Shown: positions 16,069-25,979, counted from the stretch's first letter. The stretch is DNA of 64,000 nucleotides from Micavibrio aeruginosavorus EPB (GCF_000348745.1 NC_020812.1:2394611-2458610); one strand, 5' to 3'. Numbers and translations are program-made. The notes: generated from the letters alone by a model not told the origin.

Positions 16069-17185
16069 CGCTGTCGTCCTTTTCACTCAGATGCGCGCGC
16101 ACCATGCGGCCCTTGTCGGACAAGAGCAAAACCGGCGCATCTTCAATTGTATAGACATTCATGCCATCCGCCGAACTGACCGATCCGCTCCATCCCGGAG
16201 ACAGCATGGTCAAAGGCGTCCGCACGTAAACATTGCCCTTGAAACGATAGGCCGTGGTCCGGCCATCAACGCCAGAGACCACCAGTTTTTCGGCGCTGTC
16301 CGGGATAATTCCGTCCAGAATGCTGGCCTGCGCGGCGTTGCCCGCGGCGATGGTAATACCGCCATCAATAATCGGCGGTTTGGCATACGGGCCATATTCG
16401 GGAATGCGGGCATCCATACGGTAATGAACGGTATCGCGACGCGTGTTCATCACGAACGTGATCGGCGTTTTCAATTCCAGCAATTTGACGGACAGGTTGC
16501 CATAGGCAAATTCCTGCATCGGCGTGACGCGCAGGACCCAGCCCCCTTCACCCGGTTTCAGGATTTCAAAATCCCCGGCCCAGCTGACATCTTCGATCGG
16601 CCACGGCGCACCCGTCACATCGACGAAGTTCAGCGTGGTTACGTGACCAACGGCCACCTTGATCTCAGACGGGCGAACACCCGGGTCCAGCGCCACGGTT
16701 TGTACAACCACCTCCGGCTCCGGGTAGGGTTGCAACGGTGTCTGCACCGCTTCCAGCGTTTGATCATAACGCTTCAGCAATTCACGAATTTCTTCCGGGC
16801 GCATCGGCAGAAGGCCGGTAATAGCGGCTTCAAATGCATCTTCACGGATTTCGGCTTCGATATCCTCGGGCGATTTTTCCGCCAGATCCATGTCCATGCC
16901 ACCTTCAACCGGGGCCAGACCAGCATCCTCCGGCAAGGCCAGGCCCGGAGCGCGTTCCATCGCATCCATGGCCGGGGGCAGGGCGCTGTCATCTTGCGCA
17001 ACAAGGTCATCCGCCGGTGGTTCGGCATCCATCTGCGCGGCCAGGCCGGGTGGCAACGCATCCTGCGCGACAGCCGGGAGAACCGACAACGCCGTTCCCG
17101 CCAGACAAACGCACACCGCACCGAGTGCGACGGGGCGCACAGCGCCATGAAGACCTTGGAAATATCGATTGAATTTCGATGTCAT
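16058..17185 (-). CDS. dotH: type IVB outer-membrane core protein DotH/IcmK (TraN-like)
   Basis: This 375-residue periplasmic/outer-membrane protein has a signal sequence (VALGAVCVCLAGTALSVLPAVA-QDA). An N-terminal helical part (MRPEEIRELLKRYDQTLEAVQTP) is typical of DotH, followed by beta domains with VTTLNFVDVTGAPWPI and the C-terminal IPEYGPYAKPP region. DotC and DotD (at 27625-28992) guide DotH to the outer membrane in Legionella. It overlaps dotG by 11 bases and is 115 bases downstream of dotI. Confidence 0.92.
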   Translation of the reverse strand: MTSKFNRYFQGLHGAVRPVALGAVCVCLAGTALSVLPAVAQDALPPGLAAQMDAEPPADDLVAQDDSALPPAMDAMERAPGLALPEDAGLAPVEGGMDMDLAEKSPEDIEAEIREDAFEAAITGLLPMRPEEIRELLKRYDQTLEAVQTPLQPYPEPEVVVQTVALDPGVRPSEIKVAVGHVTTLNFVDVTGAPWPIEDVSWAGDFEILKPGEGGWVLRVTPMQEFAYGNLSVKLLELKTPITFVMNTRRDTVHYRMDARIPEYGPYAKPPIIDGGITIAAGNAAQASILDGIIPDSAEKLVVSGVDGRTTAYRFKGNVYVRTPLTMLSPGWSGSVSSADGMNVYTIEDAPVLLLSDKGRMVRAHLSEKDDSDEQ

Positions 17186-17300
17186 GAATATTCTTTTTAG
17201 ACCCCGGCTCTATTACCCCAGCGACACAACCCATCGCCGGGCAAGGATACAACGTGCCAATACGACTGTCACCACCCTATTACCCCTTAAATCCGGCCCA

Positions 17301-18080
17301 TTAACCCGGTTGCGCAATCCATTGTTCGATCCCGACCCCGTTGGCGCTTTCCAGACGGGACACACGCACGATCACCATCGTGACCAGCCATGTATCCGAC
17401 CGGGTTTTCGACCCCGCCTGATAGGTCAGGATCATCGGCAACTGGACCTGCCACTGGTAACGGCCATTGACCAGCCCTTCGGACACCAGAATGGGTGCCC
17501 CCTTCGGCGCGGCTGTGATAACCTGTTGATATTCCTCAACACTTTCGATGATACGAGAGCGTTGCAAGGCCTGGGTAAAGCTTTCCCAGCCCCGGCGGGT
17601 GAAGTTGCGGGACGCTTCCTGCAGGCGACGGCGATAATCGCTGAAGCCAAAGGTCATAACCTCGGTCGCGGCCTGCGCCACCCAGGACATCAAAGCCGGA
17701 GCCGACAGGTTCGGCGCGTTCAGCGGCACCATCGGCACCAGACGCCCATCTTCGGTCGTGGCGAAATAACGGTTTTCCGGCTGGTGCGTATGCACAACAA
17801 AGAACATCGCCCCAATCAGCCCGACAATCACGAGCCCCTGGATCAGCGCCAGGCGCAAAAGGGACCGGTACCCGTCCTTATAAAATTCATTCCGGACAAT
17901 GACGGTCCCCAGCCCGCTGGGCACGGTGTGGCCCTCGGCAATCGCGCCCTTCACGGGCTTGCCGCCCTTTTTCACAGGCGCGGCACCGCGTTGTTCGGTT
18001 GCGCGAATACGGCGCGGATTAGGCGCATCGCCACCCCCGGCAGATCCACCGGGTGCTTGCATATCGGGTGTTTGGGCCAT
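17301..18080 (-). CDS. dotI: type IVB inner-membrane protein DotI/IcmL (TraM-like)
   Basis: The product of 259 residues has a basic cytoplasmic N-terminus (about 75 residues), one membrane helix (LIQGLVIVGLIGAMFFVV) and a periplasmic domain containing LSAPALMSWVAQAATEVMTFGFSDYRRRL, the signature of the DotI/TraM family (a VirB8-like fold). The ATG at 18080 follows AGGTGG at good spacing; a GTG at 18089 is the alternative. It opens the dotI-H-G-F run and is divergent from the gene at 18353, so the 272 bases between them should hold promoters for both directions. Confidence 0.92.
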   Translation of the reverse strand: MAQTPDMQAPGGSAGGGDAPNPRRIRATEQRGAAPVKKGGKPVKGAIAEGHTVPSGLGTVIVRNEFYKDGYRSLLRLALIQGLVIVGLIGAMFFVVHTHQPENRYFATTEDGRLVPMVPLNAPNLSAPALMSWVAQAATEVMTFGFSDYRRRLQEASRNFTRRGWESFTQALQRSRIIESVEEYQQVITAAPKGAPILVSEGLVNGRYQWQVQLPMILTYQAGSKTRSDTWLVTMVIVRVSRLESANGVGIEQWIAQPG

Positions 18081-18352
18081 GATTGCCACCTGAAAAAATA
18101 TCTAAACTGTCTAAGGGCTGAAAGACCGGAGGGACCCCCGGCACGCACGTCCCCTCAAATGTACCAACAAAACAGCTTGATAACCAAGGGTTAAAATTTC
18201 CCTACCGCGCGCAGGAAAGGCGGCCGAAAAATCGCCGAACGAAAGATATTGCAATTTAGGCCCTCGCAGATTTGTACAACAGCCAAAAGAATATGGTAGA
18301 CTATCCCCAGTTATAAGAAGACACCGGGACGAAATGCGGGGGTGACCGGGCC

Positions 18353-19699
18353 ATGATCCATGTTCTGAAAAACAAACTCTTTCTTGTTGCGCTGCTGGTC
18401 GCGTTGTTCGCGGGCACATTGAGCGGCGGCACATCCGTTAAACCGGCCTTTGCCCAATTGGGCGGCGGAACATGCGGACCGGGCACGCCGGGCATGGGGG
18501 CCTATGTTTTTGGTGTCGTTGAATATGGCTTTGGTGTCATTGAAACATTCCCTGTCGGGATTATCGCGACCGAAGAAAACGTCAACTATACCCGCGAATG
18601 GATGGTCACCGATTTCTTCAACGGTTGTATCATCGACATCTTCTTCAAGGAACACATCCTGCCCGCCATGATGATGATGACGGAGCAACTCTCCGCCGTC
18701 GGCATGCAGCAAGTTTCTGCCATCGGCATGTTCATGGATGCCAAGCACCAGCAGGAAACACAGCGCCTGTTCCAAGAATTGTCCGCCCAGGCGCACAAGG
18801 ATTACCAGCCGAGCGAAGAACTCTGCTCCCTCGGTTCTGTCATGAAATCGCTGGGCGCTTCGGACCGGAACGCCGATCTGACCGCGTTGATGATGACGGA
18901 ACGGTCCCTGAAGCGTCAGTTGGGGAATGCCAACTCCAACGCATCCGAAGGGCCGAAAGAGGACCGCGAGGGCCGTCTGGAACAATTCCGTCGCCGTTAT
19001 TGCGACCCGAATGACAACGACGGTGGCCTGGCCAGCATTTGCGTTTCCGGCGGCAACAACGCAACCAAAAACAAAGATGTGGATTACGCCCGCACCATGG
19101 CGTTCCCGCAGACCCTGAACATCAACTTCTCGGACAACACATTGACGGATGACGAAGAAGACGTCATCGCGCTGGCTTCCAACCTGTTCTCGCACGATGT
19201 CTTCACCCGCATTGCGCCGAGCACTTTGGAAGTGGCCGCAAACCAGGACGAATATCTGAACGTTCGGTCCGTCATCGCGAAACGCAGCGTGGCCGAACAT
19301 TCCTTCAACACCATTCTGGGGATGAAGACCGCCGGGTCCAACGCCGCCGGCACATCGCAGTATATGAGCGCGATGCTGCAGGAACTGGGCATGTCCGCCG
19401 CGGATGCGCAATCGCTGATCGGGGCCAACCCCAGCTATTACGCCCAGATGGAATTGCTGACCAAATCCATCTTCCAGCGCCCGGAATTTTTCGTTGGGCT
19501 GTATGACAAGCCGACCAACGTCGCCCGTAAGGGTGTGGCGTTGCAGGCTCTGGCCCTGATGCAGGATCGCGACACGTTCAAGAGCAACCTGCGCAGTGAA
19601 GCCATCCTGTCCGTTCTGCTGGAAATGGAAGTCATGAGATTGCAGGAAGACGTTCAAAACCGTCTGCCGCGTATGGTTGACAGTGGCCCGAAAAACTAA
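18353..19699 (+). CDS. secreted protein of unknown function, family B copy 1
   Basis: The product of 448 residues has a signal peptide (LFLVALLVALFAGTLSGG, then SVKPAFA-QL). I do not recognise the family. A Met-rich helical stretch (MMMMTEQLSAVGMQQVSAIG, near residue 103) is followed by AKHQQETQRLFQELSAQAHKDYQP. Conserved cysteines follow (ELCSLGS, RRYCDP, SICVSGG), then LSVLLEME near the end. The next gene is a full-length paralogue. The first 100 residues here, with a CGPGTPG segment, are extra. Position inside the type IVB locus suggests a periplasmic or surface accessory component, possibly pilus-like; this is inference. Confidence 0.75.
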   Translation: MIHVLKNKLFLVALLVALFAGTLSGGTSVKPAFAQLGGGTCGPGTPGMGAYVFGVVEYGFGVIETFPVGIIATEENVNYTREWMVTDFFNGCIIDIFFKEHILPAMMMMTEQLSAVGMQQVSAIGMFMDAKHQQETQRLFQELSAQAHKDYQPSEELCSLGSVMKSLGASDRNADLTALMMTERSLKRQLGNANSNASEGPKEDREGRLEQFRRRYCDPNDNDGGLASICVSGGNNATKNKDVDYARTMAFPQTLNINFSDNTLTDDEEDVIALASNLFSHDVFTRIAPSTLEVAANQDEYLNVRSVIAKRSVAEHSFNTILGMKTAGSNAAGTSQYMSAMLQELGMSAADAQSLIGANPSYYAQMELLTKSIFQRPEFFVGLYDKPTNVARKGVALQALALMQDRDTFKSNLRSEAILSVLLEMEVMRLQEDVQNRLPRMVDSGPKN

Positions 19700-19710
19700 G
19701 GGACCGCAGA

Positions 19711-20910
19711 ATGACAACACACGGACACACGCCACAGCATAAAGGGCCGCGCCATGCGTTGCGGCGTTTTGTGCTGTCCGCCTGTGTCACGGCCCTGTTG
19801 ATCCCGGCCATGCCATCCGCCTCCCACGCAACGGCGGACATTCAATTGATCCGCGATAACTGGGTCCGCGCCTTCATGATGATGACGGAACAACTGTCCG
19901 CCGTCATGATGCAACAGGTGGCCGCCATCGGCATGTTTATGGACGCCAAGCACCAACAGGAAACACAACGCCTGTTTCAGGAACTGACCGCGCAGGCACA
20001 CAAGGATTATCAACCCAGCGAAACATTATGCATGATCGGCAGCGCCACACGGTCGCTGGGCGCAACGCAGTCAAAAATTCGCGCCAACGCCGCCGCCTTG
20101 GGCGCGGGCATGCGCCGCCGCGAATTGCTCAACAACAACATGGCATCGTCGTGGGGTGCGTTTGCCGACCGGGCCGCCCGTTTGGCCCAGGTGCGCGCGG
20201 TCTATTGTGAAAAGGCCGACAACAACAACACTTTTCAGGATTTTTGTGCCTCCAACGGCACCGGCCGCACGAACAAGGACGTGAATTACGGCCGCACCGT
20301 GGACAAGGCCTGGACCCTGAACGTCGATTTTACCGATGACCAGCTGACCGACGATGAAACCGATGTCATCGCGCTGGCCCGGAACCTGTATTCCCATGAC
20401 GTGTTCACTTACACGCCGGAAACATTGTTGCTGAACAGTGATTCCATCACCTTGTTCCAGGATACGCGCGCCGTCACCGCCCTGCGCAGTGTGGCCGCCC
20501 ATTCCTATGCCACCATCACGGCGATGAAGGCCCCAGGCACGGGATTGTCGGCAGACAACATCCGCGACATGGCCCAGATGCTGGGGATGAGCCCGGATGA
20601 CGTCAACAACGTCGTCGGCGCCAATCCCAGCTATTACGCCCAAATGGAAATCATGACCCAGAAATTGTACCAGAGCCCGTCTTTCTATGTCGGCCTGTAC
20701 GATAAACCGACCAACGTCGCCCGGATCGGCGTGGCCCTGCGCGCGATGCAGATCATGGCCGACCGCGACAAATATGAAGCCAGCCTGCGCCGCGAAATGC
20801 TGGTCGCTTTGTTGCTGGAGCTGAAACTGCGCCGCTATCAGGAAGAGGTCGAAAACCGCCTGACGGGCAAACTGCCCCGCACCGGACCGCGCGCGACCGC
20901 GACCCCGTAA
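19711..20910 (+). CDS. secreted protein of unknown function, family B copy 2
   Basis: The product has 399 residues with a signal peptide (LRRFVLSACVTALLIPAMPSASHA-TAD). It aligns with the 448-residue protein over nearly its whole length: MMMTEQLSAVMMQQVAAIGMF, then DAKHQQETQRLFQEL, LTDDETDVIALARNLYSHDVF, GANPSYYAQMEIMTQKLYQSP and FYVGLYDKPTNVARIGVALR. Three cysteines are shared (LCMIGS, VYCEK, FCASNG). Starting 11 bases after the upstream stop, it is in the same operon and is a tandem duplication that has diverged. Confidence 0.75.
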   Translation: MTTHGHTPQHKGPRHALRRFVLSACVTALLIPAMPSASHATADIQLIRDNWVRAFMMMTEQLSAVMMQQVAAIGMFMDAKHQQETQRLFQELTAQAHKDYQPSETLCMIGSATRSLGATQSKIRANAAALGAGMRRRELLNNNMASSWGAFADRAARLAQVRAVYCEKADNNNTFQDFCASNGTGRTNKDVNYGRTVDKAWTLNVDFTDDQLTDDETDVIALARNLYSHDVFTYTPETLLLNSDSITLFQDTRAVTALRSVAAHSYATITAMKAPGTGLSADNIRDMAQMLGMSPDDVNNVVGANPSYYAQMEIMTQKLYQSPSFYVGLYDKPTNVARIGVALRAMQIMADRDKYEASLRREMLVALLLELKLRRYQEEVENRLTGKLPRTGPRATATP

Positions 20911-21078
20911 AGCCGGATATTTTCATATAACACCCTCAAAGTCCTTTCTTTTTGCCGCCGCGCCCCCCGCGGCCCGGTGGCACCGCATTTGCAAAGACTG
21001 TCCTGAGATATCGTCTCTGCCGGGCAAAACCTGCCCAGCGGGGACCCGCTTTCAATCTTGTCGCAATGGAGCGAAAGA

Positions 21079-23352
21079 ATGAGCATTTCAGGTCTGGATT
21101 CGGCCCTGTCCGGTTTGAAGATCGCCCAGCAACAGCTGAGCGTCATATCGAACAACGTCGCCAACGTATCAACGCCGGGATATTCCCGAAAAATCCTTCC
21201 GCAACAAACCGTTGCGATTGAGGGCCAGACCGTCGGCGTCAAGGCCAACGCCGTGGTCCGCAATGTCGATATGTACCTGGCCCGGGATTATTGGACCCAG
21301 GTCAGCGCGGTGACCTTCCAGGACACCACCGCCACCTATATGAACCAGATTCAGCAGTTCCACGGGGCGCCGGATGCGGAAACATCCATCTCGGCAAAAA
21401 TTACCGCCCTGCAGGATGCGTTCCTGTCCCTGGCCAACCAACCCGACAGCGAAGTCGGCATGCAGGCCGCCGTCAGCGCCGCCCAAAGCACCGCCCAGAA
21501 ATTCAACGATTATTCCAAACTGATGACCCAGATGCGGAATGACACGCAGCGCGAACTGAGCGAGGCGGTCAGCCAGGTCAACACGTTGCTGAACCAGGTG
21601 GCCAGCCTGAACAAGGAAATCAAAAGCAACATGGCCCAGGGGCGCACCGTCGCCCAGCAGCAAGATCAACGCGACGCCGCGATTGAGGAATTATCGGGAC
21701 TGATCGAAATCAGCTTCTTCACCCGCGGGGACGGCGTTCTGGTCGTCCAGACCAACGAAGGTTTGCAATTGGCCGACGACACGGTCAACCCGATGTATTT
21801 CAACCCGACACAGCAAACGACCCAGACCTATTACCCGGCCAGTGCCGCGGGTCTGTATGTCGGCGGCAACCCGGACGAAGTCCGCGTGTCGTTTGATATC
21901 ACCGAACGCGATCCGGGCGGCAAAATCGGCGCGTTGCTGGCCATGCGCGATGAAACTTTGCCCGCGTATCAGGCACAGCTGGACGAGCTGGCTCACAAAA
22001 CCGCCCTGCGCCTGTCGGAACAGGGGTTGAACCTGTTCACCGATCAATTTGGCAACATCCCGGCCAACACCGATCCGGTCCCCAACCCGCCCGGCCCGCT
22101 GACCCCTGTGCCATATGTCGGATTTTCCGCGATTATGCAGGTGAACCCGGCCATTTTGAATGACAACAGCCTGATCCGCTCCGGTACCGTGGTGGGCAGC
22201 GCCGTACAGGAAGGATCGAACGAAGTCCTGCGCCGCGTCGCCGAATTTGCCTTTGGCAACATCGCGTATCAGGAAGCGCAGGGGAACGTTGATATTCGCG
22301 TCGCCGGCATTCCCGATACATTACAAAACATCTTTGGCCTGAACCCGCAGGCGCAAATGCGCGGTGATGTGAATATTCACAATCTGTCGCTGGGCGTGCC
22401 GCTTAACGCCGCGCCGGATCATCCATTCCTGCCCATCAGCGGACCGCCTTTGCTGGATGATTTCACCATTCGTATTGATGAGGGCGGGGCCAACGACACG
22501 GGCGATATCACCATCGACCTGACCGCCGTGGACACCGCCTATCCCACGCCGCCCTCCACCAGCGGGGCGCAGGCATTGGTTGATTACCTGAACAACGACG
22601 TGTTCCCGACACTGGCTCCGCCATTGGACACCACCGTCACCGCGTCCTTGAACCAATTCGGCCAATTGATGATCAACGCCCAGCATGACATCGGGATCGG
22701 TGTCGGAAATATGGGCGAAGACGGGCTGGAATATCTGGGCTTGAAGGCCGGAACGACGCAAGCCGTCGATCCGTATTTCACCGTACAGGTGGGGCAGGAT
22801 GATCCGGTTCGTGTCAGCATTTCACCGGGTGACACGGAAACCGATTTGCTGACCAAGCTGAACAACATTCCCGGTGTTCAGGCCAGCATTGACCCGGCCA
22901 CCGGCTTCTTGTCCTTCCGCCCCGGCCCGGGGTTCGGCGGTGATATTCGCATCGTTGACGGAACGATCCTCAGCGCAGGGGGCAACACGCCGAGCCTGGA
23001 ATTGCTGGGCAGCGCCAGCCCGGTGGTCAGCGTCGCCCACGCCCCCTTCCGCGAAACCCAGTTGGGGGCCGGGTTACAGGTCAGCTCCGGCTTGCCGGGG
23101 ACGCTGACGCTGGAGGAATATTCCCAGCGTATGATCAGCAACCAGGTGGCCGAGGTGAACGCCACCACCGCCAAACAGGCGGATGAAGCCAGCCTGCGCG
23201 ATTTGTTAAACACGCAGTTGCTGAACGAATCCGGCGTCAATCTGGATGAGGAATTGTCGCACTTGATTGTGGTGCAATCGGCCTTTGCCGCCAGCGCCAA
23301 AACCATTACCGCCATTGATGAAATGTTCCAGCAATTGCTGAACGCTTTCTAA
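21079..23352 (+). CDS. flgK: flagellar hook-associated protein 1
   Basis: The product of 757 residues is FlgK, which joins the hook to the filament. The N-terminus MSISGLDSALSGLKIAQQQL followed by SNNVANVSTPGYSR is the rod/hook/HAP signature, and the C-terminal helix AASAKTITAIDEMFQQLLNAF is conserved. The long middle part forms the variable surface domains. The ATG at 21079 follows a GGAGCGAAAGA ribosome site. The next gene is flgL. No other flagellar gene is present here, so this pair is separated from the main flagellar clusters. Confidence 0.95.
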   Translation: MSISGLDSALSGLKIAQQQLSVISNNVANVSTPGYSRKILPQQTVAIEGQTVGVKANAVVRNVDMYLARDYWTQVSAVTFQDTTATYMNQIQQFHGAPDAETSISAKITALQDAFLSLANQPDSEVGMQAAVSAAQSTAQKFNDYSKLMTQMRNDTQRELSEAVSQVNTLLNQVASLNKEIKSNMAQGRTVAQQQDQRDAAIEELSGLIEISFFTRGDGVLVVQTNEGLQLADDTVNPMYFNPTQQTTQTYYPASAAGLYVGGNPDEVRVSFDITERDPGGKIGALLAMRDETLPAYQAQLDELAHKTALRLSEQGLNLFTDQFGNIPANTDPVPNPPGPLTPVPYVGFSAIMQVNPAILNDNSLIRSGTVVGSAVQEGSNEVLRRVAEFAFGNIAYQEAQGNVDIRVAGIPDTLQNIFGLNPQAQMRGDVNIHNLSLGVPLNAAPDHPFLPISGPPLLDDFTIRIDEGGANDTGDITIDLTAVDTAYPTPPSTSGAQALVDYLNNDVFPTLAPPLDTTVTASLNQFGQLMINAQHDIGIGVGNMGEDGLEYLGLKAGTTQAVDPYFTVQVGQDDPVRVSISPGDTETDLLTKLNNIPGVQASIDPATGFLSFRPGPGFGGDIRIVDGTILSAGGNTPSLELLGSASPVVSVAHAPFRETQLGAGLQVSSGLPGTLTLEEYSQRMISNQVAEVNATTAKQADEASLRDLLNTQLLNESGVNLDEELSHLIVVQSAFAASAKTITAIDEMFQQLLNAF

Positions 23353-23369
23353 ACTGAGAGGATAGACCC

Positions 23370-24413
23370 ATGACCGCGATATCGACCTACGCACGATCCA
23401 TGGCGCAATCGCAGCAGATCAAACTGATGCAGATGCAGTTTTCCGACCTGCAGACACAGTTGAACACGGGCAAAAAAACCCAACTGCTGTCCGGTTTGGG
23501 CAGTGATGCCATCGTATCCAAACGGGCCCGTGCCGATTTCAACGAACTGCAAACCTATATCGACAACATCGACAAATCCCAGACCCGCATCAAAATGATG
23601 CTGGAGGCTGTTGAGGGGATCAAGGCGCAGGCCACCGCCGTCGCCGATGGCGTCATCAATCAGGTGCAGGAAGGCGAGATCAGTGAACTCGGCGCCCTGC
23701 GTGATCTGGCCGATAAATCATATGATTTCATTCTTGATCTGATGAACACCCGGGATGGCAACACCTATCTGTTCGCCGGATCGGATTCCGGATCCCAGCC
23801 GATCACAGATGCCGGGACGCTGGATACCTATTTCGCCACACTGAACGCGGAATGGGCGGCGGGCACATTGACCGTCAACCCACCCAATACGAATATTGCC
23901 GAGGAATATATCAGCCGTTACACCAACATTCCCGAAACCACGATGGGCATCAACGGATCACTGGTCGATGCGAAGAAAGTCATGGTGCGCGCCGATACGA
24001 CGGTTGAGGTTGATTACACCGTGATGGCGAACCAGCAAGGGTTCAAGGATATCCTGACCGCCGTGTCCGCCCTGCGCAATCTGGGTGATTTGGAAGACGC
24101 GCCGGGGGCGACATACGAAGAACAGCAGGAAAATTTCTACGCCGTGTTTAACAACATCGCCACGCAACTGACCGGGGCGCTGGACAAGATGGATGAATAT
24201 GGCACGAAATTAAGCCTGGCCGATGTCCGGATCAAGGAAGCAAAGGCCGATCACAAAATCGACCAAAACACACTGACCGCCACAATCGAACGGATCGAAA
24301 ACGCGCCGATTGAGGAAGTGTCGGTGAAAATCACCGCTCTGGCCACACAGCTAAACGCCACCTATCAGGTCACAGCCATGGCCAGCCAGTTGAGCCTGGT
24401 GAATTTCATCTAA
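23370..24413 (+). CDS. flgL: flagellar hook-associated protein 3
   Basis: The product of 347 residues is FlgL, the second junction protein of hook and filament. Flagellin-like ends are visible: MQMQFSDLQTQLNTGKKTQLLSGLGSDA at the N-terminal part and VKITALATQLNATYQVTAMASQLSLVNFI at the C-terminus, with ELGALRDLADKSYDFILDLMNTRDGNTYLFAG between. It begins 17 bases after flgK and ends at a strong bidirectional terminator. Confidence 0.94.
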   Translation: MTAISTYARSMAQSQQIKLMQMQFSDLQTQLNTGKKTQLLSGLGSDAIVSKRARADFNELQTYIDNIDKSQTRIKMMLEAVEGIKAQATAVADGVINQVQEGEISELGALRDLADKSYDFILDLMNTRDGNTYLFAGSDSGSQPITDAGTLDTYFATLNAEWAAGTLTVNPPNTNIAEEYISRYTNIPETTMGINGSLVDAKKVMVRADTTVEVDYTVMANQQGFKDILTAVSALRNLGDLEDAPGATYEEQQENFYAVFNNIATQLTGALDKMDEYGTKLSLADVRIKEAKADHKIDQNTLTATIERIENAPIEEVSVKITALATQLNATYQVTAMASQLSLVNFI

Positions 24414-24416
24414 TAA

Positions 24417-24440
24417 AAAAGGGCCCGGATGGGCCCTTTT
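24417..24440. terminator. bidirectional terminator between flgL and the TcpQ-domain gene
   Basis: AAAAGGGCCC, loop GGAT, GGGCCCTTTT: a perfect 10-bp palindrome between two convergent genes, with T-runs usable on both strands. Confidence 0.9.
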
Positions 24441-24458
24441 GATTGGGTTTTCGATCTC

Positions 24459-25886
24459 TTAGGACATCGGCTGAACATCCACCACCAGAACCGACGGTCC
24501 CTGGGGCAGATTGGGATGCAAGCGGCCCAACGGGCGGGCATCCTGATCATTAAAGGCGCTGAGCGCGCTCAAAACCGCTTCTGCGTAATTGCTTTTCATT
24601 GTGATCGGCGCGGGCAATTTGAAATCGCGCGCGGAATTCCAGACCAGTTCAACGCCCGCATCGTGCGACCATTGCAACAAAACATCGCGCAAAGATGCAC
24701 CACGGGCGGCCTTCCACGTCTGGATCGCATCGGGATTAAAGCGGGTTTGAACAGCCTCCTCCGCCGCCAACGGGGCCGGGGCCGTCAGTGACGCATCCGA
24801 CATCATCATATCGTCTTGGGTCATATCATCCTGGATCACATCATCACCCATGACAACATCGCCGGGCGCGCGGGGCGTGGCCACCGGATCAATAAACCCA
24901 ACATCCTCAACCCCCATCAACGGGGTCGGGGCTTCAACCGCCACCGGATCGTCCGATACGGGTGTCTCCATCATCGGGGCCGGGGCGGCATCGCGCACAA
25001 CAGGCTCGGCCACACTCTCACCACGGCGAAGATAAACCTCGCGGACGGGCTCATGGGCAGGTGCGGACACAGGGGCCGCATGAACCGGCAGAGCCGGGGC
25101 TTCAACAGGAGTTGCAACAGGAGCCGCGGCCACATGTGCCGCAACCTCTTTCGGTCCAACCCAAACGCGTTTGACATCATCCATCACGCGCACGGACAGA
25201 CCGTATGCGGCAACCGCATTCTCCAGCACGGTGGGCCATGCGGCGCCACCATCCCAATCAACGCGCTGGCCCTGATCCACGGACGGATCAAAAACATACC
25301 CATACCCAGCCGGAACAATCTGGCGCATAGCCAGCACCAGCGGCAGGTCGCGCCCAAAGCCCTCCGCCGTGGCGTGGTGCGACGGCGCAGACACAGGAGC
25401 GCTTGCCTGTACCGGCGCGGACGGAGCGGGCGCGCCCGTCCCCTTGGAGACGATCAACGCCGGTTTATGCCGGGTCGGTTGGTGCAGGGGTTTTTCAATC
25501 TGGGGCGCGCGCGGGGCCGGGTGCGCATCGGCGTGAACATGCGGTGCCTCGGTCGCGGGCGACAGGCGCATCATCGGCTTTGGTTCAGGCTGTTCGTCGA
25601 TTGCCGGCATCGGGCGGGGGGGCGGCGGCAGGTCATCCATCACAGTTCCGGTCGCGCCATCATCCGTCGACACTTCCGTCATGGTGACGTCGATGATTTC
25701 GACTTCACTGACCGGGACGGCGCTGACGGGCGGCATCACGCCATCGGTATCCGCACTGACGGACGAAGCCGCCGGCGGGGGCGTAAATTCAAACCCAGCC
25801 AGAGCCGGCACAGCGAAGGAAGAGGTCAGAACACACACCGTCCCCAACAGTAAAAAGCGGGACGAAAAAAGGGCGCGAGAGTTCAT
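24459..25886 (-). CDS. secreted TcpQ-domain protein, Pro/Ala-rich
   Basis: The product of 475 residues has a signal peptide (FLLLGTVCVLTSSFAVPALA-GFE). Two small globular modules sit in a long Pro/Ala/Val-rich background. The first, near residues 170-245, is DLPLVLAMRQIVPAGYGYVF then WPTVLENAVAAYGLSVRV, similar to secretin N0/STN folds. The second, near 390-475, is WKAARGASLRDVLLQWSHDAGVELVW then SALSAFNDQDARP and SVLVVD, matching TcpQ/PilL-type domains. Such proteins support outer-membrane channels. Lying between icmT and the flg genes, it is a candidate outer-membrane accessory of the type IVB system. Confidence 0.72.
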   Translation of the reverse strand: MNSRALFSSRFLLLGTVCVLTSSFAVPALAGFEFTPPPAASSVSADTDGVMPPVSAVPVSEVEIIDVTMTEVSTDDGATGTVMDDLPPPPRPMPAIDEQPEPKPMMRLSPATEAPHVHADAHPAPRAPQIEKPLHQPTRHKPALIVSKGTGAPAPSAPVQASAPVSAPSHHATAEGFGRDLPLVLAMRQIVPAGYGYVFDPSVDQGQRVDWDGGAAWPTVLENAVAAYGLSVRVMDDVKRVWVGPKEVAAHVAAAPVATPVEAPALPVHAAPVSAPAHEPVREVYLRRGESVAEPVVRDAAPAPMMETPVSDDPVAVEAPTPLMGVEDVGFIDPVATPRAPGDVVMGDDVIQDDMTQDDMMMSDASLTAPAPLAAEEAVQTRFNPDAIQTWKAARGASLRDVLLQWSHDAGVELVWNSARDFKLPAPITMKSNYAEAVLSALSAFNDQDARPLGRLHPNLPQGPSVLVVDVQPMS

Positions 25887-25979
25887 GGTTTAAAAACCTT
25901 GTCGATTGTTGCCAGTCAGATATGCCAGTCGGTCACAAACAGCGCGGCCACAAAAGGCCCGCGCATAATGCAATAAAGC

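Noticed and set aside
18311..19735. Long minus-strand open frame opposite the family B gene
   Set aside because: It is an antisense shadow of a GC-rich gene; the plus-strand product has a signal peptide and a paralogue, the antisense one has neither.
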